A DNA stretch of 64,000 bases from DASSSQ01 sp963839285 (GCA_963839285.1 CAWIUN010000020.1:620001-684000), one strand, 5' to 3'. Positions 29,457 through 39,843 are shown, counted from the stretch's first letter. Notes: generated by a model from the letters alone, not told the origin. A program made the numbers and translations.

Positions 29457-29462
29457 AGTGTA
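29457..29462 (-). promoter_or_regulatory. -10 box of efp
   Basis: TACACT on the minus strand, 9 nt before ATG 29447 and followed by GGCCGG, the same box and nearly the same next bases as at the 6S RNA promoter. Confidence 0.5.
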
Positions 29463-29556
29463 GAGCACCGCGATCGATCGGGAGCCGTTAGGATCCCGCG
29501 GCCAGGTCGGCCCGGAACGGTCGGGCCGGCGACCAGCAGGAACAGAGGAGACGCCC

Positions 29557-31175
29557 ATGCGTGCATCCACGCGGCATCCTCTGCGGCTCGCGACCCTCTG
29601 CGCGGTCATCGTCCTGGGAGGCGGCGCCGCCGTCGCCTTCGCGGACGAGGACCCGCAGCCGGTCGACTTCACCCACAACGCGGTCGACGCCCCCGCTCCC
29701 GTGGCCGGGGCCGTCTTCGGCACGGGGCCCGCGGTCAAGACGGGCACCGCCATCTGCACGACCGAGACCCAGACGACGGCGAACGTGAACACCGACTGCT
29801 CGCCGACCGCGGGGCCCCACAACGAGACCTCGATCGCCGTCAATCCCGTCGACCCCGACAACATGATCGGCGGCGCCAACGACTACCAGCTCGCCGTCAA
29901 CCCCGGCGGGCACGTCAGCGAGTCGGTCCTCTCGCGGGCGCACGTCACCTTCGACGGCGGCCGCACCTGGTCGGAGTACCCGCTCTACTCGAACTCCGCC
30001 TACCAGTCGACGGGCGACCCGGCCGTCGCCTTCGACGCGTCGCGGGCACGCCTACTACGCGACGCTCGGCTTCCGCTTCGTCGGGCCGGCGAACGCGCAG
30101 AACCCGGACGTGCTCGTGGCGAACTCCGGCGACAAGGGGAAGACGTGGTCGGTCTCCCGCGTCGCGGCGGGCAGCGGCGTCGCGACGAGCGTCGGCGACC
30201 TGCTCGACAAGGAGTACATCGCCGCCTGGGGCGACGGCAACGCGATCGTCACCTTCGGCGACTTCCGGCTCGGGCAGAAGGGCTCGTTCCAGAGCGCCCG
30301 CATCTACAGCTCGGTCACGCACGACGCCGGCCGCACGTGGACGAGGCCGCGGGTGATCTCGGGCAGCCTGGACGAGGCGTTCGTGTCGGTGCCGACGGTG
30401 GCCGCCGACGGGCGGATCTTCGTCGCCTTCCTGAACACCGACGACCGGCGACGGGACGCGACGACTACAAGGTCGTCCAGGTGAGCCCCGCCAGCGGGGC
30501 GGCGATCGGCGCGCCGGTCGACGTCGCGACCGTGATCGACGGCTTCTGGGACTACCCGTGGGCGCTCGGCCGCCAGACCTACGCCGACAGCGTCTTCCGC
30601 ACCTGGGCGGCCGGGAACATCACGGCCGACCCGACGAACGCCGACCACCTCGCGGTCGTCTGGTCGGACATGCGCAACTCGGCCGGCGACCCGTATCGCG
30701 CCGTTCGCCGACCCGTACTCGGTGGAGACGAACTCCGACGTGATCGTCAGCGAGTCGTTCGACGGCGGCGCGAGCTGGTCGGCTCCGGCGGCGTACGCGA
30801 TTCGCCGGAGACCAGTTCATGCCGTGGGGCGCGTTCGACACGACGGGGACGCTGCGGGTCGGCACCTTCGACCGCAGCTACGACGCCGCCAACCACCGGT
30901 ACGGCTACACGCTGCTGACCGGGACGCCGAGCGGGTACGCGTCGACGCAGGTGACGACCGAGCTGTCCGATCCGACCATGGGCGACCGCTGGTTCGCACG
31001 GACCCTCGACCAGGCGTTCCCGAACGCGACGGCGTTCCTCGGCGACTACTCGAACATCGCCGCGATGCCGGACGGGAGCGGCGTGGTCGCCTACTGGACC
31101 GACATGCGCGAGGAGGCGTGCTTCGCCGGCGTCTGCCGCTCCGGCGAGGACGCGTTCTTCGGCACGGCGCCGTAG
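29557..31175 (+). CDS. Secreted Asp-box (sialidase-like beta-propeller) protein, multiply frameshifted
   Basis: ATG 29557 follows AGAGGAG (29544-29550), one of the few strong ribosome sites here. A signal peptide covers about 29 residues (LRLATLCAVIVLGGGAAVAF), then a mature region with four Asp-box-like repeats: TFDGGRTWSEY, SGDKGKTWSV, HDAGRTWTRP and SFDGGASWSAP. Breaks near 30045, 30455, 30705 and 30803 split the gene, but every segment continues the same protein of about 540 aa, ending CFAGVCRSGEDAFFGTAP. It is probably an exported propeller. Catalytic residues of true sialidases cannot be placed, so no enzymatic claim is made. Confidence 0.75.
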
Positions 31176-31183
31176 GAGAGGCG

Positions 31184-31216
31184 GGCGGCGCGCCCGGGCG
31201 GCCCGGGCGCGCCGCC
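31184..31216. terminator. Bidirectional hairpin between convergent genes
   Basis: A perfect 15-bp inverted repeat (31184-31198 and 31202-31216) with a 3-nt CGG loop lies between the stops of the Asp-box gene (+) and pepQ (-). All stem bases are G or C and there is no T-run, so it is either a non-canonical terminator or an RNA-stabilising end. Confidence 0.6.
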
Positions 31217-31220
31217 GCGC

Positions 31221-32289
31221 TCAGTCGACGAGGACGAGCTCCTTGCGGAACGAGGTCAGCACCTCGAGGCCGTCCTCCCGCACGATCGCGAGGTCCTCGA
31301 TCCGCACGCCGCCCTTGCCGGGCAGGTAGATGCCGGGCTCGACGGTGACGACCATGCCGGCCTCGAGCGTGTCGCTCGGACTCCGGCCGCAGGCCGGGCA
31401 GCTCGTGGACGTCGAGGCCGACGCCGTGGCCGAGGCCGTGGCCGAACTCCTCGCCGTACCCGGCCGCCGTGATCGGGTCGCGGGCGAGCGCGTCGGCCTC
31501 CGGGGCGCTCATCCCGGGCCGGATCCCGCGCAGGGCCGCCTCCTGCGCCTGCAGGCAGACCTCGTAGATCTCGCGCAGCTGCGGCGGCAGCTCGCCGGTC
31601 GCGAAGGTGCGCGTGCAGTCGGACGCGTAGCCGTCGACGACGGCGCCCCAGTCGACGACGACGAGCTCCCCCCGCCCGACGAGCCGGTCGGTCGGCCGCC
31701 CGTGCGGCATCGCGCCGGTCGGCCCCGAGCCGACGATCGGCTCGAACGAGGAGGCCTGGCCGCCGTGGGCGTGGACGAGCTCCTCGAGCCGCCAGGCGAG
31801 CTCGCGCTCGGTCCGCCCGACCCAGGTCTCGCGGCTCAATGCCTCGAGCGCCGCGTCGGCCGCATGGGCCGCGCGGCGCAGCGCGTCGAGCTCCTGCTCG
31901 TCCTTGATCGCCCGCAGCCCCTCGACGAGCCCCGTGCGCGGCACCAGCTCGAGCCCGCCGGCGGCGAGCGCCTGGTAGCCCGCGTAGCTCAGGTGCGCCG
32001 CCTCGAAGCCGTACCGGCCGGAGAGCCGCTCGCCGATGTCGGGCAGCAGCGCGCGGGCCGTCTCGACGAACTCGACGCCCTCGACGGCGCGGGCGGCGTC
32101 GCGGTAGCGGAAGTCGGCGAAGAGCAGCACCCGCTCGGGCTCGACGACGAGCGCCGCGTTCGAGCTGCGCAGCCCCGTCAGGTAGCGCACGTTGACGAGG
32201 TTCGTGACGATCAGCGGCTCGAAGCCTCCCGACCCGGCCGGGGCGAGGTCCGCGAGCCGCTCGCGCAGCCGCTCGACGCGCGCGCTCAC
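31221..32289 (-). CDS. pepQ: Xaa-Pro dipeptidase, M24 family (frameshifted)
   Basis: Cleaves X-Pro dipeptides in the cytoplasm. About 355 aa: N-terminal creatinase-like domain (LIVTNLVNVRYLTGLRSSNA) and a pita-bread domain with metal residues VVVDWGAVVDGYASD, FGHGLGHGVGLDVHE and, after the break near 31382 (one extra C), VVTVEPGIYLPGKGGVRIED. GTG 32289 overlaps the aroQ stop (GTGA). The aroQ-pepQ-efp order is shared with mycobacteria, though the Asp-box gene is inserted before efp here. Confidence 0.92.
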
Positions 32290-32717
32290 CGCTGCCCCTC
32301 GACCAGGAACTCGAGCGCCTCGCGGTACCCGTCGGGGCCCTTGCCCATGATCCGCTTGGCCGCGAGGTCGGCGACCACCGAGAAGCGCCGCCACTCCTCG
32401 CGCTCGTCCACGTTCGACAGGTGCACCTCGACGAGCGGCACGTCGAGCAGCTCGAGCGCGTCGCGGATCGCCCAGCTGTAGTGCGTCCACGCGGCCGGGT
32501 TGGCGATCACGCCGCCCGCCCAGGTGCCCGCGTCGTGGCACCACTCGACGTACTCGCCCTCGTGGTTGGTCTGCCGGCAGGTGACCGAGACGGCCAGGTC
32601 GCTCGCCCAGCCGTAGATGCGCGTCTCCAGCTCGGAGAGGCCGAGACCGCCGTAGGTCTCGGGGTCGCGCCGGCCGAGCACGTCGAGGTTGACCCCGTTC
32701 AGGACCGCGATCCGCAC
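32286..32717 (-). CDS. aroQ: 3-dehydroquinate dehydratase, type II
   Basis: Third step of the shikimate pathway. 143 aa with VLNGVNLDVLGRRDPETYGG (Asn, catalytic Arg and Tyr), CRQTNHEGEYVEW, VIANPAAWTHYSWAIRDAL and VEVHLSNVDEREEWRRFS. GTG 32717 lies 6 nt from a TAGGCT box whose TAG is also the aroKB stop codon. Confidence 0.96.
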   Translation of the reverse strand: MRIAVLNGVNLDVLGRRDPETYGGLGLSELETRIYGWASDLAVSVTCRQTNHEGEYVEWCHDAGTWAGGVIANPAAWTHYSWAIRDALELLDVPLVEVHLSNVDEREEWRRFSVVADLAAKRIMGKGPDGYREALEFLVEGQR

Positions 32718-32723
32718 AGTCCG

Positions 32724-32729
32724 AGCCTA
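32724..32729 (-). promoter_or_regulatory. -10 box of aroQ, overlapping the aroKB stop
   Basis: TAGGCT on the minus strand. Its first three bases (32729-32727) are the TAG stop of the upstream gene; the aroQ GTG follows 6 nt after the box. Confidence 0.5.
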
Positions 32730-34132
32730 GTGAATGAGCCGGTCGAGCTCACGCCTGACGTCCGCGTCCGGCAGCTCGACGCCCCAGCGCGGCTCGCCGT
32801 TCCGCGGCAGCAGCACGAGCCGGATCCGCCCGTCGGCCGTCTTCTTGTCGCGCCGCAGCGCCTGCCAGGCCGCCTCCCGCTCGACCTGCACGGGCTTCGG
32901 CCGCAGCTCGCGCTCGACCGTGCGGAGCCCGTCCTCGTTCCCGGAGAGCCGCAGGGCCGCGAGCAGGCCGAGCGCGACGGCGTCGCCGTGGGCGAGCTCG
33001 TAGCCCGCGGCGGCCTCGAGGGCGTGCGCGAAGGTGTGCCCGAGGTTGAGGACGGCGCGGCGGCCCCGCTCGCGCGGGTCGGCGAGGCAGACCGCGGTCT
33101 TGTAGGCGGCCGCGCCGCGGACGTCGAGCTCGGCGCCCGCGAGCAGGCTCGTCTTGACGAGCTCGGCGCGCCCCTGCCGGTGGACGGCCTCGGGCAGCGT
33201 CGCCAGGAGCTCCGGGTCGATCACGGTCCGCGCGGGCCAGTGGAAGGCGCCGACGAGGTTCTTCCCCTCCGGCAGGTCGACGGCGGTCTTGCCGCCGATC
33301 GCCGCGTCGACCTGGCCGACGAGCGTGGTCGGGACGGGCACCCAGGCGATCCCGCGCAGGTAGGTGGCGGCCGCGAAGCCCGTCGCGTCCGTCGTGCAGC
33401 CGCCGCCGAGCGCGACGAGCGTGCCGCCGCGGTCGAGCCGCAGCGCCCGCCAGAGCTGCTCGAGCTCCCGCACCTGCTTGGCCGGCTCGCCGGCGGGCAG
33501 CTCGTGGGTCGCCGCCAGGCGCGAGCGGAGCGCCGCCTGCGCGGCCGGGCCGTGGATCCCCGCGACGTGCGCGTCGGCGACGAGCGCGACCGGCCCCTCG
33601 CCGGGGACGAGCTCCTCGAGCCGCGCGACCGCGCCCGCCTCGACGTGGACGCCGCCGGCGGCGAGCACGACCCCGTCCGCGTCCGTCGCGGTCGCGTCGG
33701 CGCACTCCTCGTAGATCAGCTGGCGCGCCTCGTAGAGCTCGCGGAACGCCGCCTCGTCGCGCGCGAGCGGCCGGTCGCCCCCGCGGACGCGCTCCCACGC
33801 CGTCTCGACGTCGACGTCGACGAAGACCGTGAACGCGTGCTCGCGCAGCAGCTCGCGGACGGCCGGGATCGTGACCACGCCGCCGCCGAAGGCGATCACC
33901 TGCGGCTCGGCGCCCTGGAGCAGGGCCGCCGCGGCCAGCGGCCTCGAGCTCGCGGAAGGCCCCCTCGCCGTGGCGCTCGAAGTACTCGTGGATCGGGCCG
34001 TGGTCGCGCTCGAAGACGGCGTCCGCGTCGACGCACTCGCGCTCGAGCCGGCGCGCCAGCTCCTGCGCGAGCCGTCGACTTGCCGGCGCCCATGAAGCCG
34101 ACGAGCGCCAGGTGCCGCCCGAGTGCGTTCAG
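32727..34132 (-). CDS. aroKB: Shikimate kinase - 3-dehydroquinate synthase fusion (two frameshifts)
   Basis: Two pathway enzymes in one chain of about 467 aa. Residues 1-160 are shikimate kinase: ALVGFMGAGKSTLAQELARR (P-loop), DADAVFERDHGPIHEYFERH and VIAFGGGVVTIP. The rest is dehydroquinate synthase: VALGGGCTTDATGFAAATYL, VDAAIGGKTAVDLPEGKN and LNLGHTFAHALE with metal ligands. The kinase part is broken by single extra bases near 34075 (G) and 33942 (C); the synthase half reads cleanly. No ATG or GTG is available; the start seems to be CTG 34132 in a CTGA overlap with the aroC stop. Confidence 0.9.
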
Positions 34133-35214
34133 CGCGGCCGCCAGTCGATCCGCTCCCGGTAGGCGCGCCAGGCGGCGACGAAGTCGCCCACGGCGTCGCC
34201 GCCGAACTTGTCCCGCGCGGCCCGCGCCAGCTCGAAGGCCGCGACCGCCTCCGCGACGACCGCGAGCGCCTCGACCGCCGAGACGTCGCTCCGCTCGACG
34301 AGCGCCTGCGCGGGCTCGCCGCTCCGAAGGTCGACGGAGCCGAGCGGCTTCATCAGCGTCGGCAGCGGCTTCATCGCCGCCCGGAGCACGATCTCCTCGC
34401 CGTTCGAGATCCCGCCCTCGATCCCGCCGGCGCGGTTCGTCTCCCGGTGGAGGCCGTGCGCGTCGCGCCGGATCTCGTCGTGCGCCTCGGAGCCGCGCCG
34501 CTCCGCGAGCGCGAAGCCGTCGCCGACCTCGACGCCCTTGACCGCCTGGATCCCCATCAGCGCGGCGGCGAGCCGGGCGTCCAGCCGGTCGGCGACCGAG
34601 GCGTAGGAGCCGAGCCCCGGCGGCACCCCGCGCGCCCGCACCTCGACGAGGCCGCCGAGCGTGTCGCGGTCGGCGCGGGCGGCGTCGACGGCGGCCGGAT
34701 CCGCGCCCGCCACGGCCAGCGCGGCGCCCTCGACCTCGATCTCGATCTCCGCGAGCAGCGCCTTCGCGACCGACCCGGCGGCGACGACGGCCGCCGTGTG
34801 CCGCGCCGAGGCCCGCTCGAGCGCGTCCCGGACGTCGTCGAGGCCGTACTTGAGCACCCCGGGGAGGTCGGCGTGGCCGGGCCGCGGCAGCGTCACCGGC
34901 TTCGTCCCCTTGCCCTGCGGCTCGCCCTCCGGCGGCCACGGGCTCATCCCCCAGGTCCAGTTCCCGTGGTCGCGGTTGCCGACGACGAGCGCGAGCGGCG
35001 TGCCGAGCGTCCGGCCGTGCCGCAGGCCCGCGAGCACCTCGACCTCGTCCGTCTCGATCGACTGGCGCGGCGAGCGCCCGTAGCCCTGCTGGCGGCGGCG
35101 CAGGTCGGCGTCGATCGCGGCCCGGTCGAGCAGCAGGCCCGCCGGCAGCCCCGAGACGACCGCGACGAGCGCGGGCCCGTGCGACTCCCCGGCCGTGACG
35201 AGGTCGAGCGGCAT
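34129..35214 (-). CDS. aroC: Chorismate synthase
   Basis: Last common step to aromatic compounds, using reduced FMN. 361 aa: TAGESHGPALVAVVSGLPAG, GYGRSPRQSIETDEVEVLAG, HADLPGVLKYGLDDVRDALE and RDAHGLHRETNRAGGIEGGI carry the family signatures, and the C-terminal Asp-Leu-Arg (VDLRSGEPAQ) is present. ATG 35214 is 6 nt after a TAGGCT box made partly from the aroE stop codon. Confidence 0.97.
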   Translation of the reverse strand: MPLDLVTAGESHGPALVAVVSGLPAGLLLDRAAIDADLRRRQQGYGRSPRQSIETDEVEVLAGLRHGRTLGTPLALVVGNRDHGNWTWGMSPWPPEGEPQGKGTKPVTLPRPGHADLPGVLKYGLDDVRDALERASARHTAAVVAAGSVAKALLAEIEIEVEGAALAVAGADPAAVDAARADRDTLGGLVEVRARGVPPGLGSYASVADRLDARLAAALMGIQAVKGVEVGDGFALAERRGSEAHDEIRRDAHGLHRETNRAGGIEGGISNGEEIVLRAAMKPLPTLMKPLGSVDLRSGEPAQALVERSDVSAVEALAVVAEAVAAFELARAARDKFGGDAVGDFVAAWRAYRERIDWRPR

Positions 35215-35220
35215 GCGGCA

Positions 35221-35226
35221 AGCCTA
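35221..35226 (-). promoter_or_regulatory. -10 box of aroC, overlapping the aroE stop
   Basis: TAGGCT on the minus strand; its first three bases are the TAG stop of aroE. The aroC ATG follows after 6 nt. Confidence 0.5.
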
Positions 35227-35978
35227 CTGGCGGCCCGGGCCGGGCTCGTGCGCGCCCGCCGTCGCGCCTCCGCGGCCGACGGCCGCGCGCATCGTCTCGA
35301 CCGGCGCCGGCACCCCCGTCCAGCGCTCGAACGAGGCCGCGCCCTGGCGGACGAGCGCCTCGAGGCCGTCGACGACGACCCGGCAGCCGGCCGCGCGCGC
35401 CGCCGCGACGAGCGCCGTCTCGCGGCCGTCGTCGCGGTAGGCGAGGTCGACGACCGCCTGCGCCGGGCGCGGCTCGACGAGCAGCTCGTCGCGGACGGGC
35501 GTCGCGTTCACGACCAGGTCGCAGCCGGAGGCATCCGGCGGCCAGTCCCCGCTGCGCGTGAACTGCCGCACCTCCCCCGGCAGCGCGGGCAGGAGCGCAC
35601 GCGCCGCGCCGCCGGCGCCGATCAGGCAGACGCGCCGGGCCTCGATCCCGGCGACGATCTCGCGGTCCGTGTTGAAGCCGTGCACCTTCCCGTCGGCGAA
35701 GACGAGCGTGTTGACCGCGTCGCCGTCGGCCTCGTCGCCCCGGATCGAGTCGCCCCCGATCGAGTCGCACAGGCCGCCGCCGCCTGCTTGTGCGGGATCG
35801 TCACGTTCGCGCCGGCGAAGCCGAGCGCCTGCAGGCCGCGCACCGCCGCCTCGACGTCGTCCACCTCGCAGGCCACGTAGAGCCAGTCGAGCCCGCGCGC
35901 GGCGAAGGCCGCGTTCTGCATCCGCGGGGAGAGCGACTGCGAGACGGGGTTGCCGAGCAGCGCGACGAGGCGCGTCAT
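35224..35978 (-). CDS. aroE: Shikimate dehydrogenase (frameshifted)
   Basis: NADPH-dependent reduction of 3-dehydroshikimate. About 251 aa: LLGNPVSQSLSPRMQNAAF (shikimate site), ANVTIPHKQAAAA (catalytic Lys), VHGFNTDREIVAG and CLIGAGGAARALLPAL (nucleotide loop). The frame breaks near 35770. Here repair needs one added base, not one removed, and it falls beside a short repeat coding GGDSI and RGDEA, so slippage is possible. ATG 35978 overlaps the mltG stop by 4 nt. Confidence 0.92.
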
Positions 35979-36913
35979 CCGCAGCCGTAGCCGTACTCGC
36001 AGGCCTTGCGGTAGAACTCCCGCTCGCTCGCGGTGAAGAAGTGGTGCACCTTGTCCGGCTTGCGCACGAAGAAGAGGTACTTCGTCTTGCGCGGGTGCGC
36101 GGCGGCCTGCATCGAGGCGAGGCCGGGGTTCGCGATCGGCGTCGGCGGCAGCCCCGCCCGCTTGCGCGTGTTGTACGGGCTGTCCGAGTTCAGCTGCGAC
36201 TCGCGCAGCGCCTCGGTGCCGGGCACGTCGAGCCCGTAGCGGATCGTCGCGTCGATCCCGAGCGGCATCCCGGCCTTGAGCCGGTTGTAGATCACCGAGG
36301 CGACGAGCGGGCGCTCGTCGGGCGCGAGCGTCTCCTTCTCGACCATCGACGCGATGATCAGCACGTCGTAGGGGGTCAGGTTCTTCGAGCGGGCGAAGGC
36401 GAGATCCACCTTCTTCCAGTTCGTCGCGAAGGCGTCGAGCTGGTCCTGGACGAGCTTCGCGGTCGTCGTCCGCTTCAGGAAGTCGTAGGTGGCCGGGAAC
36501 ATGAAGCCCTCGAGCTTGCCGCGCTTCGAGCCGAAGCCCTTCGGGAAGCGCGCCTTCGCCGTCAGCTTCAGGTACTGCTTCGCGGAGAGCTTCGGCCGGA
36601 CGTGGCGCTTCTGGCGGGCGATCTCGTCCACCGCCGTGATCCGCGCCGCCATCTGCTCGATCGTGAAGCCCTCCGGGAAGACGATCCGGAGCGGCTTCGG
36701 CGGCGGCGGCGCGGTCGTCGCGGGAGCAGACGAGGTCGCGGGCGCGGAGCTCTCCTCGCCGCGGCCGAGCGTCACCCAGGCGACGCCGACCGCGCCGCCG
36801 ATCAGCGCGATCGCGACCACGACCGCCGCGAGGCGCCGCAGCACGATCCCGCCCTGCGACGGCGGCTCGGGCCGCCGGCGCACCGGCGGCATCACCGGCG
36901 GGCGCTCTGCCAT
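35975..36913 (-). CDS. mltG: Endolytic murein transglycosylase MltG
   Basis: Cuts nascent glycan strands at the membrane. 312 aa: a basic and Pro-rich N terminus, one membrane helix (LAAVVVAIALIGGAVGVAWV), a Ser/Ala/Pro linker, a LysM-like part (LRIVFPEGFTIEQMAARI) and the YceG catalytic region with SMVEKETLAPDERPLVASVI, containing the catalytic Glu, and NRLKAGMPLGIDATIRYGL. It overlaps ruvX by 22 nt. Confidence 0.95.
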   Translation of the reverse strand: MAERPPVMPPVRRRPEPPSQGGIVLRRLAAVVVAIALIGGAVGVAWVTLGRGEESSAPATSSAPATTAPPPPKPLRIVFPEGFTIEQMAARITAVDEIARQKRHVRPKLSAKQYLKLTAKARFPKGFGSKRGKLEGFMFPATYDFLKRTTTAKLVQDQLDAFATNWKKVDLAFARSKNLTPYDVLIIASMVEKETLAPDERPLVASVIYNRLKAGMPLGIDATIRYGLDVPGTEALRESQLNSDSPYNTRKRAGLPPTPIANPGLASMQAAAHPRKTKYLFFVRKPDKVHHFFTASEREFYRKACEYGYGCG

Positions 36914-37284
36914 TCCAGCCAGCTCGAGAGGAGGTGGGCGGCGGCGCGTGCGTCCTCGGCGGCGTCGCCGGCGGACCGGGCCGCGAGCGCGGTCGTGAAG
37001 CGCTCGTCGAAGGTCTCGACCGGGACGGCGACGGCGGCGCGCAGCTCGGCGACGAACGCCTCCGTCTCGCGCGCCTGCGGGCCGCGGGTGCCGCGCAGGG
37101 TCAGCGGCAGGCCGACGACGACCCGCTCCGGGCTCTCGCGCTCGATCAGCTCGAGCAGCCGGCGCCGGCCCTCCTTCGTGCGCGCGCGTTCGACGATCCC
37201 CACGGGACGCGCAAGCGTACCGCTCGGATCCGAGACCGCGACCCCGGTGCGCGCGGAGCCGTAGTCGAGCGCGAGCACCTTCAC
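36892..37284 (-). CDS. ruvX: RuvX/YqgF family RNase H-fold nuclease
   Basis: 130 aa with VLALDYGSARTGVAVSDPSG (first catalytic Asp), ESPERVVVGLPLTLRG, and VPVETFDERFTTALA (second acidic site). Known homologues are Holliday-junction resolvase-like and take part in 16S rRNA 5' maturation. GTG 37284 lies 10 nt after the alaS stop. The alaS-ruvX-mltG-aroE order matches mycobacteria. Confidence 0.93.
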   Translation of the reverse strand: MKVLALDYGSARTGVAVSDPSGTLARPVGIVERARTKEGRRRLLELIERESPERVVVGLPLTLRGTRGPQARETEAFVAELRAAVAVPVETFDERFTTALAARSAGDAAEDARAAAHLLSSWLEWQSARR

Positions 37285-37294
37285 GCGAGCCCCA

Positions 37295-39836
37295 TCAGGC
37301 CAGCAGGGCGAGGATCGCCTCGCGCCCGGCGTCGAGCGCCTCGCCGAGCCGCTCGGGGCTCTTGCCGCCGGCCTCGGCGAGCGTCGGCCTGCCCCCGCCG
37401 CCGCCGTCGATCAGGCGGGCGAGCTCGCGGACGAGCTCGCCGGCGTCGACGCCGCGCTCGACGAGCGGCTGGTCGACGTTGAGCACGAGCGAGGCCCGGC
37501 CGTCGTCGGTCGCCCCGACCAGCACGGCGCCGGCCTTCTTCTGCTGCTTGATCCGGTCGGAGAGGTCGCGCAGCTCGCCGCCCGCGACGTTCGCCGCGCG
37601 GACGACGACGACGGTGCCGTCCTCGTAGACGATCTCGACGTCGGCGGCCGCGTCCGCCTGCGCCGGCCGCCTCTTCGCCTCCTTCTTCAGCCGCTCGAGC
37701 TCGCCGCGCAGCGTGTCGGCCTCGCGTGCGCGCTCCTCGAGCAGCGCGAAGGCCTCGCCCGAGGTGACCGCCTCGATCCGCCGCGCGCCGGCGCCGACCG
37801 ACGACTCCGAGAGGATCACGAACGGGCCGATCTCGGCGGTCGAGCGCACGTGCGTGCCCCCGCAGAGCTCGCGCGAGACGCCGTCGATCTCGACCACCCG
37901 CACCTCGTCGCCGTACTTCTCGCCGAAGAGCATCATCGCGCCGAGGTTCCGCGCCTCGGCCTGCGTCGTCCAGTAGGTCCGCACCGGGTGGTTGGCGAAG
38001 ACCGCGCGGTTGACGCGCCGCTCGACCTCGGCGCGCTCCTCCGGCGTCAACGCCTGCGGGTGCGTGAAGTCGAAGCGGAGCTTGTCGGGCCGCACGGCCG
38101 AGCCCGCCTGGCGCGCGTGCTCGCCGAGCACCTCCTGCAGCGCCTCGTGCAGCAGGTGCGTGGCCGTGTGGTTGGCCGTCGTCGGGAAGCGCGTCGACCA
38201 GGGGACGACGGCGCGCACGCGGTCGCCCGCGGCGAAGCCCTCGCCTTCGAAGAGCAGCGCCTGGTCGTCCTCGAAGCGGTAGGCGGCGCGCAGCTCGGCG
38301 CGCGCGCCCGTCTCCTCGTGCTCGATCAGGCCGCCGTCGGAGACCTGGCCGCCGCCGTCCGGGTAGAAGGGCGACTCGCGGAGCTTCGCGAGGAAGAGCC
38401 CGTCGCCCGCGGGCTCGAGCGCGCCGATCTGCGTCAGCACCTCGGTCTGCTCGTAGCCGACGAACTCGCTGCGGAAGCCGGCGGAGGCGGCGAACTCGGC
38501 GGCGCGGCCCGCCTGCCCGCCCGCGGTGCCGGCGCGGGAGATCTCGCGGTGACGCGCGAAGAGGCGCGTGAACTCCTCCTCGTTGACGCCGAGCCCGCGC
38601 TCGCGCGCCAGCTCGAGCGTCAGCTCGATCGGGAAGCCGTAGGTCGCCTGCAGCTCGAAGGCGTCGTCGCCCGAGATCTCGTCGCCCGAGGCGGCCTCCT
38701 CGAAGACGCGCATGCCGCGCTCGAGCGTCTGCGCGAACCGCTCCTCCTCGGCGCCGAGGACGCGCCGGATCTCCTCGCGGTGCTCGGCCAGCTCGGGGTA
38801 GGCCTCCTGCATCTGGGCGATCACGGTGTCGGCGAGGCCGGGCAGGAACGGCGAGGTCATCCCGATCCGGAGCCCGTGCTGGACGGCGCGGCGGACGATC
38901 CGGCGCAGCACGTAGCCGCGCCCCTCGTTCGACGGCGTCACGCCCTCGCCGACCAGGAAGGTCATGCCGCGCCCGTGGTCGGCGAGCACGCGGTGCGCCT
39001 TGGTCGCGTCGGCCGACTCGCCGTAGGCGACTCCCGACTGCCCGGCGACCCACTGCATGATCAGCTGGAAGCCGTCGGTGTCGTAGGTCGAGGCGACGTC
39101 CTGGACGATCCGCGCGGTGCGCTCGAGCCCGAGGCCCGTGTCGATGTTCTGCTGCGGCAGCGGCGTCAGCGTCCCGTCGGCGTGCAGCTCGTACTCCATG
39201 AAGACGAGGTTCCAGAACTCGAGGAAGCGCTCGCAGCGCGAGCAGCCGGGCAGGCAGTCGGGGGTGCCGCAGCCGACCTCCTCGCCCCAGTCGTAGTAGA
39301 TCTCGGAGTCGGGGCCGCAGGGGCCGGGGCCGCCGACCGACCAGAAGTTCTCGGACGAGGGCAGCGGCACGATCCGCTCGGGCGGGCATGCCGATCTTCT
39401 CCCAGAGGTCGATCGCGACCTGGTCGGGGCCGAGGCCGAGCTCGGGGTCGCCGGCGTGGACCGAGACCCAGATCCGGTCCCAGTCGAGCCCCAGGCGGTC
39501 GCGCAGGAACTCGGTCGCGTGGGCGATCGCGCCCTCCTTGAAGTACTGCCCGAACGAGAAGTTGCCCAGCATCTCGAAGAAGGTCAGGTGGTAGGTGTCG
39601 AGCCCGACCTCGTCGATGTCGACGGTGCGGAAGACCTTCTGCGCGGTCGTCGTCAGCGGCGCCGGCGGCTGCTCACGGCCGAGGAAGAACGGCATCTGCG
39701 GCTGCATGCCCGCCGTCACGAGCAGCGTCGAGCGGTCGTCGGCGCGCGGGATCAGCGAGTACGACGGGCAGCGGAGGTGGCCCCGCTCCTCGAAGAAGGA
39801 GAGGAAGCCCTCCCGGATCTCGGCGGTCGTCCGCAT
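37295..39836 (-). CDS. alaS: Alanyl-tRNA synthetase (frameshifted)
   Basis: About 846 aa. Catalytic core RTTAEIREGFLSFFEERGHL and LTFFEMLGNFSFGQYFKEGA; editing domain with TTANHTATHLLHEALQEVLG and SRELCGGTHVRSTAEIGPF (zinc-binding His and Cys); C-terminal domain LVLNVDQPLVERGVDAGELV. One extra C near 39385 breaks the frame at KIGMPPERIV. ATG 39836 is preferred over the ATG three codons upstream because TACAAT ends 7 nt before it and overlaps the upper one. Confidence 0.96.
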
Positions 39837-39843
39837 CGCGGCC

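Noticed and set aside
29557..31175. Annotation as a sialidase enzyme
   Set aside because: Asp boxes show the propeller fold only; the Arg triad, Tyr and Glu of sialidases cannot be placed with confidence in the broken frame.
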